Shown here: in pieces, positions 41,161-50,068 of the stretch
Numbering within the stretch: the stretch's first letter is position 1
Layout: the number at the start of each line of letters is the position of its first letter
Assembly (NCBI RefSeq): GCF_042685265.1
Contig: NZ_JBHUMX010000001.1
Strand: one strand, 5' to 3'
Source of the DNA: Oceanobacillus_B kapialis
Lineage (GTDB): Bacteria > Bacillota > Bacilli > Bacillales > Amphibacillaceae
DNA length: 64,000 nt
Position numbers and translations under genes: made by a program
Notes under the pieces: generated by a model
What the model saw: the letters and a program-made list of their open reading frames with translations, nothing else
Database searches by the model: none
Told to the model about the DNA's origin: nothing

Positions 41161-42798
41161 TTACTCTTCATTTCTCTCCAACCATTTTTCTCTCGCAAAC
41201 GTATAATTACCTTCAAATCGTGTAAGCTCTTGATCTGCAAGTAGATAGGTAACTGGAAATAAACGATCAAGAAAATAGCGATCATGAGAGACGGTTATTA
41301 TTGTTCCTTCAAACTGTTCTAGTGCCTCTTCAAGTACTTCCTTTGATTCGATATCCAAATGATTGGTTGGTTCATCTAATAAGAGAAGATTATGTTTTTG
41401 GTACACAAGTTCTGCTAAGCGTAGCCGCATTCTTTCCCCACCACTCAGCTGCTTTACTCTTTTAAAAACACTTGGTCCGTAAAATAGAAAGGAGGCCAAA
41501 AACCCTCTAGCTTCTCCCTCTGATACTGCAACATGTTCACGGAATTCATCCAAAACCGTTCTATCGGCATCCATTTCTAGTGTGTGCTGAGAAAGGTAGC
41601 CAATGGAAAGATTGCTTCCTTGTTTCACCTCACCCTGATCAGCTTGCTCTTTACCACGGATTAACTCAAGCAATGTAGTTTTCCCTGCTCCATTTTCTCC
41701 GATCAGTGCTACCCTATCTCGAAAGCGTACTAAAAGAGATAAACCCTGAAATAAGCTCTTGTTCCCAAATTGCTTTGAAACGTTATCCAGCTTTATTACT
41801 TCTTTTCCACTTCGTTTCTCCATTTCGAAATCTAAATTCATCTTTTTCTGATCGATAATAGGTCGTTTTATAAGCGTAAGTCGTTCGAGAGCTTTCTCCA
41901 TGCTTTTTGCCCGCCTATGTAACCCATCATTAGGAGGGTTAGCCTGGTTTGCCCATTCCTTTAGCCGTTTTATGGTTTCCTTCATTTTACGGATCTTTTT
42001 TTGTTGGTCTTCATATTGCTGGAATTCTCGCAACAGCCTCGATTCTCTTTCCTTCACAAATTGGGAATAATTCGTGTGATACTTAATAAGCTCTCCTTGA
42101 TCCATTTCCAGAATCGACGTTATTGTTTCATCAAGAAAATAACGATCATGGGAAACGATAAGCACCGTCCCTTCATATTTTTGAATAAACGTGGTTAGCC
42201 ATTCTATTGCTAAAAAGTCAAGGTGATTAGTTGGTTCATCTAGCAATAGGAGCTCTGGGGCTGCCAATAGCAGTTGAGCCAAGCCCACTTTCGTCTTCTC
42301 CCCACCGCTAAGCTCTGCCCATTTTTTATCCTCCAACTCAGCTATTTGCAATCCATTTAACACCTGACGCACCTTGGCATCCATTTCGTACCCGCCATCC
42401 TGCTGAAATTGATCCAGTAAAGCACCATAGCTTTTCATATAACGTTCCAGCTTAACTGTATCTTTTTCCTCAACCATGTGTTGTTCTAATTTGTTCAATT
42501 TCTCTCGTACTATATTCAACTCTTCAAAGACATCATACAACAATGTTTGCACAGTCTGGGCATCATCTTTCACGGCAATTTGCTTTAATAGGCCTGTTTT
42601 AAGTCCTTTTTTCCACGAAATGACGCCGCTTTCCGGGTCAGTTTTCTTTGCTATTAAATTCAATAGGCTGGTTTTTCCTTCCCCATTTCTTCCAATAAGT
42701 CCAATTCGTTCATTTTGCTTAATTTCTACATTTATATTTTCAAAAATAGTATTTGCACCAATCACTTGGGTAACATTACGTAAGCTGCATAATATCAT
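41161..42798 (-). CDS. ABC-F ribosome-protection-type ATPase (VmlR-like)
   Basis: ABC-F proteins bind the ribosomal E site; some displace antibiotics such as lincosamides and pleuromutilins, others act in translation control. The 545-residue product has two ATPase domains: Walker A GRNGEGKTS (about 36-44) and GENGAGKTT, signatures LSGGEKTKVGLAQLL and LSGGERMRLRLAELV, Walker B LLLLDEPTNHLD twice, and a charged interdomain linker (about 240-310). There are no membrane domains. Length matches VmlR rather than the longer YdiF/YfmR/Uup types. The attenuator-like leader with an upstream ORF strongly suggests inducible expression and thus a resistance role, which is inferred. Confidence 0.88.
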   Translation of the reverse strand: MILCSLRNVTQVIGANTIFENINVEIKQNERIGLIGRNGEGKTSLLNLIAKKTDPESGVISWKKGLKTGLLKQIAVKDDAQTVQTLLYDVFEELNIVREKLNKLEQHMVEEKDTVKLERYMKSYGALLDQFQQDGGYEMDAKVRQVLNGLQIAELEDKKWAELSGGEKTKVGLAQLLLAAPELLLLDEPTNHLDFLAIEWLTTFIQKYEGTVLIVSHDRYFLDETITSILEMDQGELIKYHTNYSQFVKERESRLLREFQQYEDQQKKIRKMKETIKRLKEWANQANPPNDGLHRRAKSMEKALERLTLIKRPIIDQKKMNLDFEMEKRSGKEVIKLDNVSKQFGNKSLFQGLSLLVRFRDRVALIGENGAGKTTLLELIRGKEQADQGEVKQGSNLSIGYLSQHTLEMDADRTVLDEFREHVAVSEGEARGFLASFLFYGPSVFKRVKQLSGGERMRLRLAELVYQKHNLLLLDEPTNHLDIESKEVLEEALEQFEGTIITVSHDRYFLDRLFPVTYLLADQELTRFEGNYTFAREKWLERNEE

Positions 42799-42806
42799 TT
42801 TATTTG

Positions 42807-42978
42807 CCTCCTGTTAAAGAGACACCCCTACCTCAATAGGTCATATTTTGCCCCAATGGATCAATTCTCAAATTCGATCTGCTTGCGCGAAAATATTCAG
42901 AAATATCCACGTTAAAAAAAGACGACAAAGAGCAACCGCTCCCTATCGTCTCATATACGTAGCAGGTAGATGTCTCTT
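42807..42978 (-). promoter_or_regulatory. Long-range pairing around the ABC-F leader terminator
   Basis: Just after the leader ORF, AAGAGACA (42971-42978) and TACCT (42964-42968) can pair with TGTCTCTT (42817-42824) and AGGTA (42829-42833): 8 plus 5 bp across a small internal loop. The 3' arm ends four bases before the ribosome site AGGAGG (42807-42812), and the terminator hairpin lies inside the loop. Confidence 0.55.
42914..42950 (-). terminator. Leader terminator (attenuator) upstream of the ABC-F gene
   Basis: On the minus strand GACGA...GGGAGC and GCTCTTT...TCGTC form a hairpin with a GGTT loop and a TTTTTTT tail. It lies 43 bases after the leader ORF and 116 bases before the ABC-F start, with no other gene to terminate. 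Confidence 0.8.
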
Positions 42979-42992
42979 ACTGGTTTTTTCCA

Positions 42993-43106
42993 TTATTTTA
43001 CTCCTAAAATAGACATACGTGTCCCTTGTGTAAAATTGATGGAAAAAAGCGCATAACAAATCCAAAGATATTCTCTAAATTTAGCCATGCTTCCAGTACG
43101 ATTCAT
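42993..43106 (-). CDS. Leader ORF (37 codons) upstream of the ABC-F gene
   Basis: It begins MNRTGSMAKFREYLWICYAL and ends RMSILGVK. The ribosome site AAGGAGGTGG is near-perfect and six to seven bases before the ATG, so translation should be strong. A promoter (TTGACT/TATGCT) lies about 30 bases upstream. The peptide resembles no protein I know; position before an intrinsic terminator and an ABC-F gene marks it as a regulatory leader whose translation senses ribosome-targeting drugs. A stable small protein cannot be excluded. Confidence 0.7.
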   Translation of the reverse strand: MNRTGSMAKFREYLWICYALFSINFTQGTRMSILGVK

Positions 43107-43137
43107 CTAACCCACCTCCTTAATTTATTCTATTTAA

Positions 43138-43167
43138 AGCATACTTCATAATAATCTAACGAGTCAA
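43138..43167 (-). promoter_or_regulatory. Promoter of the ABC-F leader transcript
   Basis: TTGACT (43162-43167) and TATGCT (43138-43143) are 18 bases apart on the minus strand, about 30 bases before the leader ORF. Confidence 0.6.
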
Positions 43168-43190
43168 GGCATGATTCGATAGCTACTACT

Positions 43191-43703
43191 TTACCCCTCG
43201 TTCCAAACTATTTCACCTGAAAGGTTTAGATGGTCTATCTTTACATCAAAATGGTGCTTACTGTAGAAATGCTTTAATCGATTTACATGGCCGAAATCTC
43301 GTTCTACAATGTCTCCGGTAATGTATTGCATGTTTTCTTCTCTAGCTAATTCCTTCAAATGCTTCATAAGTACAGAACCAAAGCCTTTATTTTGAACTCC
43401 TTTAATATCAGCAATATGGAGGGTTGAATCATCCCGAAACTCAGCCTGTATAACTGAATCCCAATCCCCGCGGAAAGGCTTTGTACATTCGTGTAGCATC
43501 AGCTGACAATTCTCTTTACTTTTATCCGCATAAATAATCACCCATTGAGCTTCATTTGCTTTGTCAATACTAACAATTTCAGATCTCTTGGCAATTTCCT
43601 TCATGTTGTGCTGCATCCTGTGTAACTGTATCTCTAATGAATCTAATTCTTCCTTTAGTTCTTCTTTGCCTTTTTCTTCCTCCAAAAATGCAGAATAAAC
43701 CAT
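43191..43703 (-). CDS. GNAT-family N-acetyltransferase with N-terminal coiled coil
   Basis: This is an acetyltransferase of unknown substrate. The 170-residue product opens with a charged coiled-coil segment (FLEEEKGKEELKEELDSLEI, about residues 6-35), then a GNAT fold with LHIADIKGVQNKGFGSVLMK, in which NKGFGS is the acetyl-CoA loop (Q/R-x-x-G-x-G/A variant), and NRLKHFYSKHHFDV near the end. I chose ATG 43703, after AAAGGTGAT; a GTG nine bases upstream overlaps that site. It lies upstream of the ABC-F leader on the same strand. Confidence 0.8.
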   Translation of the reverse strand: MVYSAFLEEEKGKEELKEELDSLEIQLHRMQHNMKEIAKRSEIVSIDKANEAQWVIIYADKSKENCQLMLHECTKPFRGDWDSVIQAEFRDDSTLHIADIKGVQNKGFGSVLMKHLKELAREENMQYITGDIVERDFGHVNRLKHFYSKHHFDVKIDHLNLSGEIVWNEG

Positions 43704-43818
43704 ATATATCACCTTTACTTATTATTAAGTTTCAAACACACAATTTGCTATTCTACAGGATATTCACCCCCCAATGCAAGTATCTGAAAATTATTTTTCA
43801 TAAAATTTACAATAGTAC

Positions 43819-43845
43819 TTAAGACTTAGAAAAGTTTGCCGATAT
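43819..43845 (+). promoter_or_regulatory. Sigma-D-type promoter of the chemoreceptor gene
   Basis: GCCGATAT (43838-43845) matches the sigma-D -10 consensus exactly. TTAA (43819-43822), 15 bases upstream, matches three of four bases of the TAAA -35. The gene downstream is a chemotaxis receptor, as expected for sigma-D. Confidence 0.75.
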
Positions 43846-43885
43846 TAAAAATAAACGTTTTTTTCTGAAAACTGGGGGTCATGTT

Positions 43886-45667
43886 GTGAAACTAAAGAAA
43901 GCAAACAAACCAAAGAAAGTAAGAAATAATGCGAGTAAAAACAAGAGCCAATCTAAATTACGTTATAAATTTGGCTGGCGTAATGTAAAAATCGGTCGCA
44001 AATACATGACCGTCTTCTTTTTTACATTGCTTCTGTTTATTGCTTCGGCGTGTATTGTATTTTTCCTATTAACCAAGGGGCAAGACGATATTAAAGCAAT
44101 TGAAAATAGCAGTTCACGTGTAAATGATATGGCTGATATGGCATATCTTATTCAAGCAAAGGATGTGCAGATCGCTGATTATGTCCTTACAGAAAATGAA
44201 AAGTATATTGAGCAATTTAACCAATATCAGGAAGAATTCTCCGCTTTAGCAGAAAAGCTTGAACCCACCATGAAAACCGATGATCAGCGCAGTAATTTTA
44301 ATGCCATTGTGAGTAACAATGAATCAAATGACCGGGCGTTTAAGGAAGAAATTATTCCTTCTATAGAAGAAGGTCAATCCATTATGGCAAATTCCCTGCG
44401 TGCCTACACGTCCAGGTTAAGAACAGAAACGATTGAGCATGTAGATGAACTGATTGCTATGATTAATGAGGATCAGCAAACCGCTGTTCAGAATGCCCAG
44501 TCTAGTATACAAAACAGCACAATAACCCTAGGGCTTGCCACCATTCTTGCAGCATTAATCGGCATTCCCTTAATGATCATCATTAGTAGAATTATTACGA
44601 AAAACCTGAAGAAAGTGGTAAAGGTAACGTATGAGGTTGCAAATGGAAATTTAAAAGTGTCAGATATGGATTACAGTGGTAAAGACGAGATTGGTCAATT
44701 AGCTGAATCTGTTAATAAGATGAAAGGGAATATCCACAATATTTTAGTGAAAGTTGCCGATGCTTCCAATTCAGTCTCCTCCAGAAGTGAAGTTCTTACA
44801 CTATCTGCTAAAGAAGTTAGTGAAGGAAACACACAAATAGCCACTACAATGGAAGAGCTAACGACGGGTGCTGAAACGCAAGCCAACAGTGCTTCAGAGC
44901 TATCAGAAAACATGAATGACTTTGTTAAGAAAGTTGAGCTATCTGAGCAAAACGGTCAGGAATCTGTCAAAAATTCCAATCAAGTTCTGGAACTTACAAA
45001 AGAAGGTACTGCACTAATGAATAAATCTGTAGCACAAATGAAGCAAATTGATACCATTGTTTCTACTTCAGTTGAAAAAGTTCAAGGGCTTGATAAGCAA
45101 TCTAATGAAATTTCTCAGCTTGTTCTTGTCATTAAAGATATTGCCGATCAGACAAACCTCCTTTCATTGAATGCAGCAATAGAAGCCGCAAGAGCAGGAG
45201 AGCACGGAAAAGGATTCGCAGTTGTTGCTGATGAGGTACGAAAGCTTTCAGAACAAGTGGCAGAGTCAGTTGGAGAGATAACAAGGATTGTGCAACGTAT
45301 TCAAGCTGAAACAACGGAAGTAGTTGGTTCGTTAAATGTAGGATATAAAGAGGTACAGCAAGGAACTAAGCAAATTGAAGAAACTGGCCAGAACTTTAAC
45401 TCGATCGATCAATCCGTTACTGAAATGACCAAGAAGATATCGTTTATTTCCGAAAATCTAAGGGATATTTCTAAAAATAGTAAAGATATGAATCATTTAA
45501 TTGAAGAAATAGCTTCCGTCTCTGAAGAATCAGCTGCTGGAGTAGAGCAGGCTGCAGCTTCTGCACAGGAAACATCCAGTTCCATGGAGGAAGTATCATA
45601 CAGTGCAGATGAATTAGCCAAATTAGCAGAGCAATTAAATAAGGAACTAAAAGTATTTAAGCTGTAG
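43886..45667 (+). CDS. Methyl-accepting chemotaxis protein
   Basis: This is a transmembrane receptor that signals to CheA. The 593-residue product has a basic N-terminus, a first membrane segment (about 42-62), an extracytoplasmic helical ligand domain (about 63-208), a second segment (about 211-231), a HAMP domain, and a long coiled-coil signalling domain with the conserved hairpin tip DQTNLLSLNAAIEAARAGEH and GFAVVADEVRKLSEQ. The start is GTG after GGGGGT. The helical sensor suggests a four-helix-bundle type with unknown ligand. It is expressed as a single gene. Confidence 0.93.
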   Translation: MKLKKANKPKKVRNNASKNKSQSKLRYKFGWRNVKIGRKYMTVFFFTLLLFIASACIVFFLLTKGQDDIKAIENSSSRVNDMADMAYLIQAKDVQIADYVLTENEKYIEQFNQYQEEFSALAEKLEPTMKTDDQRSNFNAIVSNNESNDRAFKEEIIPSIEEGQSIMANSLRAYTSRLRTETIEHVDELIAMINEDQQTAVQNAQSSIQNSTITLGLATILAALIGIPLMIIISRIITKNLKKVVKVTYEVANGNLKVSDMDYSGKDEIGQLAESVNKMKGNIHNILVKVADASNSVSSRSEVLTLSAKEVSEGNTQIATTMEELTTGAETQANSASELSENMNDFVKKVELSEQNGQESVKNSNQVLELTKEGTALMNKSVAQMKQIDTIVSTSVEKVQGLDKQSNEISQLVLVIKDIADQTNLLSLNAAIEAARAGEHGKGFAVVADEVRKLSEQVAESVGEITRIVQRIQAETTEVVGSLNVGYKEVQQGTKQIEETGQNFNSIDQSVTEMTKKISFISENLRDISKNSKDMNHLIEEIASVSEESAAGVEQAAASAQETSSSMEEVSYSADELAKLAEQLNKELKVFKL

Positions 45668-45723
45668 ACTTTATTTGTTTTCCAATTAGATGCTAGTAAT
45701 GAGACCTTACATGCACGTAAAAA

Positions 45724-45763
45724 GATGCCGAACGATCATTTAGACGATTGATCGCTCGGCATC
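45724..45763 (+). terminator. Terminator after the chemoreceptor gene
   Basis: GATGCCGA-CGATCA and TGATCG-TCGGCATC form a strong stem with one mismatch, followed by TCCATTTTTTCC. It may also serve tag from the opposite strand. Confidence 0.85.
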
Positions 45764-45811
45764 TCCATTTTTTCCCTATCCCTAATTATAGTTGCACTGG
45801 AACAGGTTTTA

Positions 45812-46375
45812 TTAAGTACCATTCCCCAAAAAGCATGATGAGGTATGGTCCCAAACCATTCCTGTTGCTTGCATAAAGGCATAACAAATAGTTGGCCCGA
45901 CAAATTTGAATCCTCGACGTTTCAAATCCTTACTCATCCGCTCTGATTCCTCGGTCACAGCAGGCACCTGTTCCATCGATTCCCAATGATTCACAATTGG
46001 TTTTCCACCGACAAACTGCCAGATATATGACTGGAAGCTACCAAACTCCTCTTTTACTTGTAAAAAGGCCTGGGCGTTTGTAATGACAGACCGAACTTTT
46101 AACTTGTTTCGGATAATTCCCTCATTTGCTAGCAGTTTCTCAACTTTCTCTTCACTATACTTGCTTACTATTTCGGGTTGAAAGTTGTCAAATGCCTTAC
46201 GGTAATTGTCTCTTCTTTTTAATATGGTAATCCAGCTAAGCCCTGCCTGAGCACCCTCCAGGCAAAGCATCTCAAATAACTTTCGATCATCGGTTACTGG
46301 AACCCCCCACTCCTCATCATGATAGGCAATATAAAGGGGGTCGTCAGTTACCCATGCACAGCGTTCTTTTTCCAT
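45812..46375 (-). CDS. tag: DNA-3-methyladenine glycosylase I
   Basis: It removes 3-methyladenine from alkylated DNA. The 187-residue product has the Tag zinc site Cys6, His19, His177 and Cys181 (RCAWV, AYHDEEWG, WDHTSSCF), the substrate-pocket stretch LFEMLCLEGAQAGLSWITIL and the helix-hairpin region LKRRGFKFVGPTICYAFMQA. It follows the sulfurtransferase gene with a one-base gap, so both are one operon; no functional link is evident. Confidence 0.95.
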   Translation of the reverse strand: MEKERCAWVTDDPLYIAYHDEEWGVPVTDDRKLFEMLCLEGAQAGLSWITILKRRDNYRKAFDNFQPEIVSKYSEEKVEKLLANEGIIRNKLKVRSVITNAQAFLQVKEEFGSFQSYIWQFVGGKPIVNHWESMEQVPAVTEESERMSKDLKRRGFKFVGPTICYAFMQATGMVWDHTSSCFLGNGT

Positions 46376-46376
46376 C

Positions 46377-47219
46377 CTACTCTTCCTTTGTTTCTATTTT
46401 ATTTTCGTCATAAGAGATCCAATCACTAAAGCTTCCCGGGTATAGTTTTACATTTTCATAGCCTGCCATTTTCAATGCCAGTATATTGGGGCATGCTGAT
46501 ATACCTGAACCACATGAGACAATGACCTCAGTTTCCTCGGGAATAGCTGAAAAATGCTCTTGCAGTTCCCTATCCTTTTTCCATGCACCCCTATCATTTA
46601 GGACTCCCTTCCAAAAGTAATTTTTGGCACCTGGTATGTGTCCTGCTTTATGATAGAGTGGCTCAGTTTTTCCTAAGTATCTATCCATTTCTCGTGAATC
46701 AATTAATACGGCTGCATCTTTTTCAAGTTTTTGTTTCACTTCATCTATATTCACAGTTTGTTCTTCTCGCATCACAGGGTTAAACAGCTTGGAAGATATT
46801 ACAGGCACCTTGTCGGTAACAGAACCACCTTGCCTAACCCATTCTTCATAACCACCATCGAGCACATAGGACCGTTCATGCCCAAGACAATGCAAGAGCC
46901 ACCATAATCTAGCAGCAAACATGTCATTGGTCTGGTCATAGATCACAACACATGTTTCTTGATCAATTCCAATGTTACCTAGTTTTCTTGCAAGTTTTTC
47001 CATATCAGGGAGTGGATGCTTCCCACCATGCTTTGCTGCTTTACTGGAAAGATCCTTTTCCAAATCTAAATAAACTGCTCCAGGAAGGTGATCTTTTATA
47101 TATTGCTTTCTTCCAGCCTCAGAATTTTTTAATTGGAAGCGCACATCTACGATAACAGTATTGTCATTATTATTCTCCAAGCGTTTTTTCAATCGCGGTA
47201 CACTAATAATATAAGACAT
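46377..47219 (-). CDS. Sulfurtransferase, tandem rhodanese domains (SseA-like)
   Basis: It transfers sulfur from thiosulfate or 3-mercaptopyruvate to an acceptor. The 280-residue product has an inactive N-terminal rhodanese domain (VIVDVRFQL, AGRKQYIKDHLPGAVYLDLE) and an active C-terminal one (AVLIDSREMDRYLG, AGHIPGAKNYFW) with the catalytic loop CGSGIS (Cys236). The CGSGxS loop is usual for mercaptopyruvate sulfurtransferases, while thiosulfate enzymes mostly carry CRxGx[RT]. It is the first gene of a pair with tag. Confidence 0.88.
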   Translation of the reverse strand: MSYIISVPRLKKRLENNNDNTVIVDVRFQLKNSEAGRKQYIKDHLPGAVYLDLEKDLSSKAAKHGGKHPLPDMEKLARKLGNIGIDQETCVVIYDQTNDMFAARLWWLLHCLGHERSYVLDGGYEEWVRQGGSVTDKVPVISSKLFNPVMREEQTVNIDEVKQKLEKDAAVLIDSREMDRYLGKTEPLYHKAGHIPGAKNYFWKGVLNDRGAWKKDRELQEHFSAIPEETEVIVSCGSGISACPNILALKMAGYENVKLYPGSFSDWISYDENKIETKEE

Positions 47220-47417
47220 GTTTACCCCTCCAGTGGGTGATTTTTTAAAATAAACTTCTATCTAATTATGATTTATTCTAACGCAAGGCCATGTCAAATC
47301 CAACTGTTGCTTAAAAGTTTCCTTAAATAAGAAAATTCACGCTATGTTATATGCGGGATAAGAAACAATAAGGTATACTACCAATATATCTAAATTTTAT
47401 AACAGGGGATGAATACA

Positions 47418-48653
47418 GTGAAGCAAGAATTAATAGATCGTTTAATTACGTATACAAAGATGGATACACAGTCTAATGAGCAGAATGAAGAAACGCCATC
47501 TACTCAAGGACAATTTGAATTGGCCAATCTGTTAGTAAAAGAGTTACAGGAAATTGGCATGATGGACGTGACGGTAAACGATAATGCATATGTGATGGCC
47601 ACCCTTCCAGCAAACACGGATAAAGACCTTCCGACAATCGGATTTTTAGCTCACTTAGACACGGCAACAGATTTTACCGGAAAAAATGTAAATCCTCAAC
47701 TAGTCGAAAATTATGATGGAAAGAACTTAACATTGAATGAAGCTTTGAATGTTGTACTGTCACCTGGTGAATTTCCGGAGCTCCCTTCCTATAAAGGACA
47801 CACCTTAATCACTACCGATGGCACCACATTGCTTGGGGCTGATAATAAAGCAGGAATTGCAGAAATCATGACAGCGATGAACCATTTGATCCAGCATCCA
47901 GAAATAAAGCATGGAAAGATCCGTGTAGCTTTTACACCAGATGAGGAAATTGGCAGAGGACCACATAAATTTGATGTAGAACGTTTTGATGCGGATTATG
48001 CGTACACAATTGATGGCGGTCCGCTTGGAGAATTACAGTATGAGAGCTTTAATGCTGCCGGCGCACGTGTTACCTTTTACGGAAATAGCGTTCATCCTGG
48101 AACAGCCAAGAATAAAATGGTGAATGCAGGAAAGATGGCTGCTTCGTTTATTAATAAATTTCCTGAGCACGAATCGCCTGAGTACACAGAGAATTACGAA
48201 GGGTTCTACCATTTAATTTCTGTTTCGGGAGATGTAGAAAAAACGGAAGTAAGCTACATTATCCGTGATTTTGATAAAGATAGCTTCGAGACCAAGAAGG
48301 AAACGTTCAAAAAATTTGCAGATGAAATAAAAGAAGCGTACGGAGAATCAAGGGTTAAACTGGAATTAAAAGACCAATATTACAACATGCGAGAGAAAAT
48401 TGAGCCTGTAATGGAAATTGTAGATATTGCCCAGGAAGCAATGACAAATCTGAACATAGTCCCGATTATCCGACCAGTACGTGGTGGAACAGACGGCTCC
48501 CAGCTTTCCTACATGGGCCTACCTACACCAAATATTTTCACTGGAGGCGAAAACTTTCACGGCAAATTTGAATATATTTCTGTAGAAAATATGGAAAAGG
48601 CTACGAATGTTATTGTAGAAATATGTAAGTTGTATGAAGCAAAGCATAATTAG
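47418..48653 (+). CDS. pepT: Peptidase T (tripeptidase)
   Basis: It removes the N-terminal residue from tripeptides in the cytoplasm. The 411-residue M20B metallopeptidase has zinc-site motifs FLAHLDTATDF, TTDGTTLLGADNKAGIAEIM and TPDEEIGRGPHKFD, then YTIDGGPLGELQYE and the C-terminal GLPTPNIFTGGENFHGKFE. I chose GTG 47418, nine bases after the GGGG site and matching the family's N-terminus; an ATG three codons upstream touches that site. It is monocistronic with a strong terminator. Confidence 0.95.
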   Translation: MKQELIDRLITYTKMDTQSNEQNEETPSTQGQFELANLLVKELQEIGMMDVTVNDNAYVMATLPANTDKDLPTIGFLAHLDTATDFTGKNVNPQLVENYDGKNLTLNEALNVVLSPGEFPELPSYKGHTLITTDGTTLLGADNKAGIAEIMTAMNHLIQHPEIKHGKIRVAFTPDEEIGRGPHKFDVERFDADYAYTIDGGPLGELQYESFNAAGARVTFYGNSVHPGTAKNKMVNAGKMAASFINKFPEHESPEYTENYEGFYHLISVSGDVEKTEVSYIIRDFDKDSFETKKETFKKFADEIKEAYGESRVKLELKDQYYNMREKIEPVMEIVDIAQEAMTNLNIVPIIRPVRGGTDGSQLSYMGLPTPNIFTGGENFHGKFEYISVENMEKATNVIVEICKLYEAKHN

Positions 48654-48659
48654 CCATCT

Positions 48660-48692
48660 AAACCCTGACTTTTAGTCTCGAGTCAGGGTTTT
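48660..48692 (+). terminator. Terminator of pepT overlapping the MFS gene end
   Basis: AACCCTGAC and GTCAGGGTT form a 9-bp stem followed by TTCTTCTTTT. The convergent transporter's stop codon lies in the loop. Confidence 0.85.
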
Positions 48693-49859
48693 CTTCTTTT
48701 CTCTAATGAACAAAGAAAAGATGGATCCGAATCCTAGAATAGCTGCAAGCAAACAACAACTTACCATAAATCCAAATGCTTGATACAAAGGTACAGCGAT
48801 CATTGGGCCGATGGTTGCCCCAACAAACAGGATAAACGCATAGAAAGAAGAAGCAGCCGCCCGCTCTGCACCTCCCCATTCCCCAACAAGGAGCATCATG
48901 ACCGGAAATGTTAGTGAGATCCCAGCCACAAACAAAATACTCATTACCGTTATCATAAGCGGATTTGATAGTAAGCCAACTCCACATAGACCCCCTATAC
49001 TGATGGCCAGACTACCTCTCAATGTTCGAATGGCACCAAATTTCTCTACAAAATAACCTGAACACAAGGAAAGTAGCATTCCTATAAATCCAACTGAACG
49101 AATGAATAAAAGTTCTATGTCTGTTATATAGTATGGCGCAGCTTGTAAAGAACCCCCAAGAATCGTATACATCCCGATAAACGCTAAAAGAAGCACACTT
49201 GTAATTACATAGCAATACATAAGTTGTTTCACTTTTAAGAGCATGATAACCGACTTCCAATACTGCTGTTTATAAATAGTGCTGGCTTGTTTCCTTTCTT
49301 TAGGCAATCCCCAAGTCATCATGAGAAAAATAAATATATACAAAATGCCAAACACCAAAAAAATAGCCTGCCATTTGTAATAATAGTCCAGGATGGTTGC
49401 CATAACTTGGCCAAATATCCCCGCTGTAACGTACCCAAAACTAATATAACTAATCGCCGTAATACGCTGGCGATCCGGATATGTTTGGAAGACATACGTT
49501 AAGGCATTTGGAGCAAATGATGCCGCAAAAAACCCCTGAAATGCTCTTAGTAGAAGCAATGTAGAATAATCCATCACGAGTCCACCCGCTAAGGTAATAA
49601 TTCCTAGCGTCAATAAACCTGTTAGCATTGTACGTCTATTGCCAAAACGACTGCCGATCGGGCCAAACACTAAAAAACCCACCGCGTAGAAAAACGAGAA
49701 AACACTTGCGGCACCTGCAGCCTGCGTATGATTAATCTTTAAACTCTGCATTAACGGCTCTGTTAAAGGGGTCATTGTATAAACACTAGAGACAACAGTT
49801 AAGGCACATAAAAAAAGGATAGCCGTCATGGCAGCATATTTTTTCCGAGAAAGAATCAT
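48672..49859 (-). CDS. MFS transporter
   Basis: This is a 12-segment secondary transporter of unknown substrate, about 395 residues. The N-terminal half carries the motif FGPIGSRFGNRRTMLTGLL between segments 2 and 3 (MFS motif A form G-x-x-x-D/R-x-x-G-x-R-R), and the second half a related GYFVEKFGAIRTLRGSLAIS. The overall shape fits the DHA1/AraJ drug or metabolite exporters. I chose ATG 49859, a few bases after GGTGG. No regulator is adjacent. Confidence 0.85.
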   Translation of the reverse strand: MILSRKKYAAMTAILFLCALTVVSSVYTMTPLTEPLMQSLKINHTQAAGAASVFSFFYAVGFLVFGPIGSRFGNRRTMLTGLLTLGIITLAGGLVMDYSTLLLLRAFQGFFAASFAPNALTYVFQTYPDRQRITAISYISFGYVTAGIFGQVMATILDYYYKWQAIFLVFGILYIFIFLMMTWGLPKERKQASTIYKQQYWKSVIMLLKVKQLMYCYVITSVLLLAFIGMYTILGGSLQAAPYYITDIELLFIRSVGFIGMLLSLCSGYFVEKFGAIRTLRGSLAISIGGLCGVGLLSNPLMITVMSILFVAGISLTFPVMMLLVGEWGGAERAAASSFYAFILFVGATIGPMIAVPLYQAFGFMVSCCLLAAILGFGSIFSLFIREKKKTLTRD

Positions 49860-50068
49860 AGAAACCACCACACTCGTTCTGTTTTCTATAATTTATGCCT
49901 AAGATTACTACATGTTCCTATTCACCCTCCATGCAGTTGGGAAATATCTCTATTGTCCTTTCCTCCTAAAATATGAGAGAATAATAGATAGTTTTTGACC
50001 ACATATGCTTAATACAATGTTCATATATCTAATCTATAACGAGGATTAACACTAGGGAGAGACAATCG

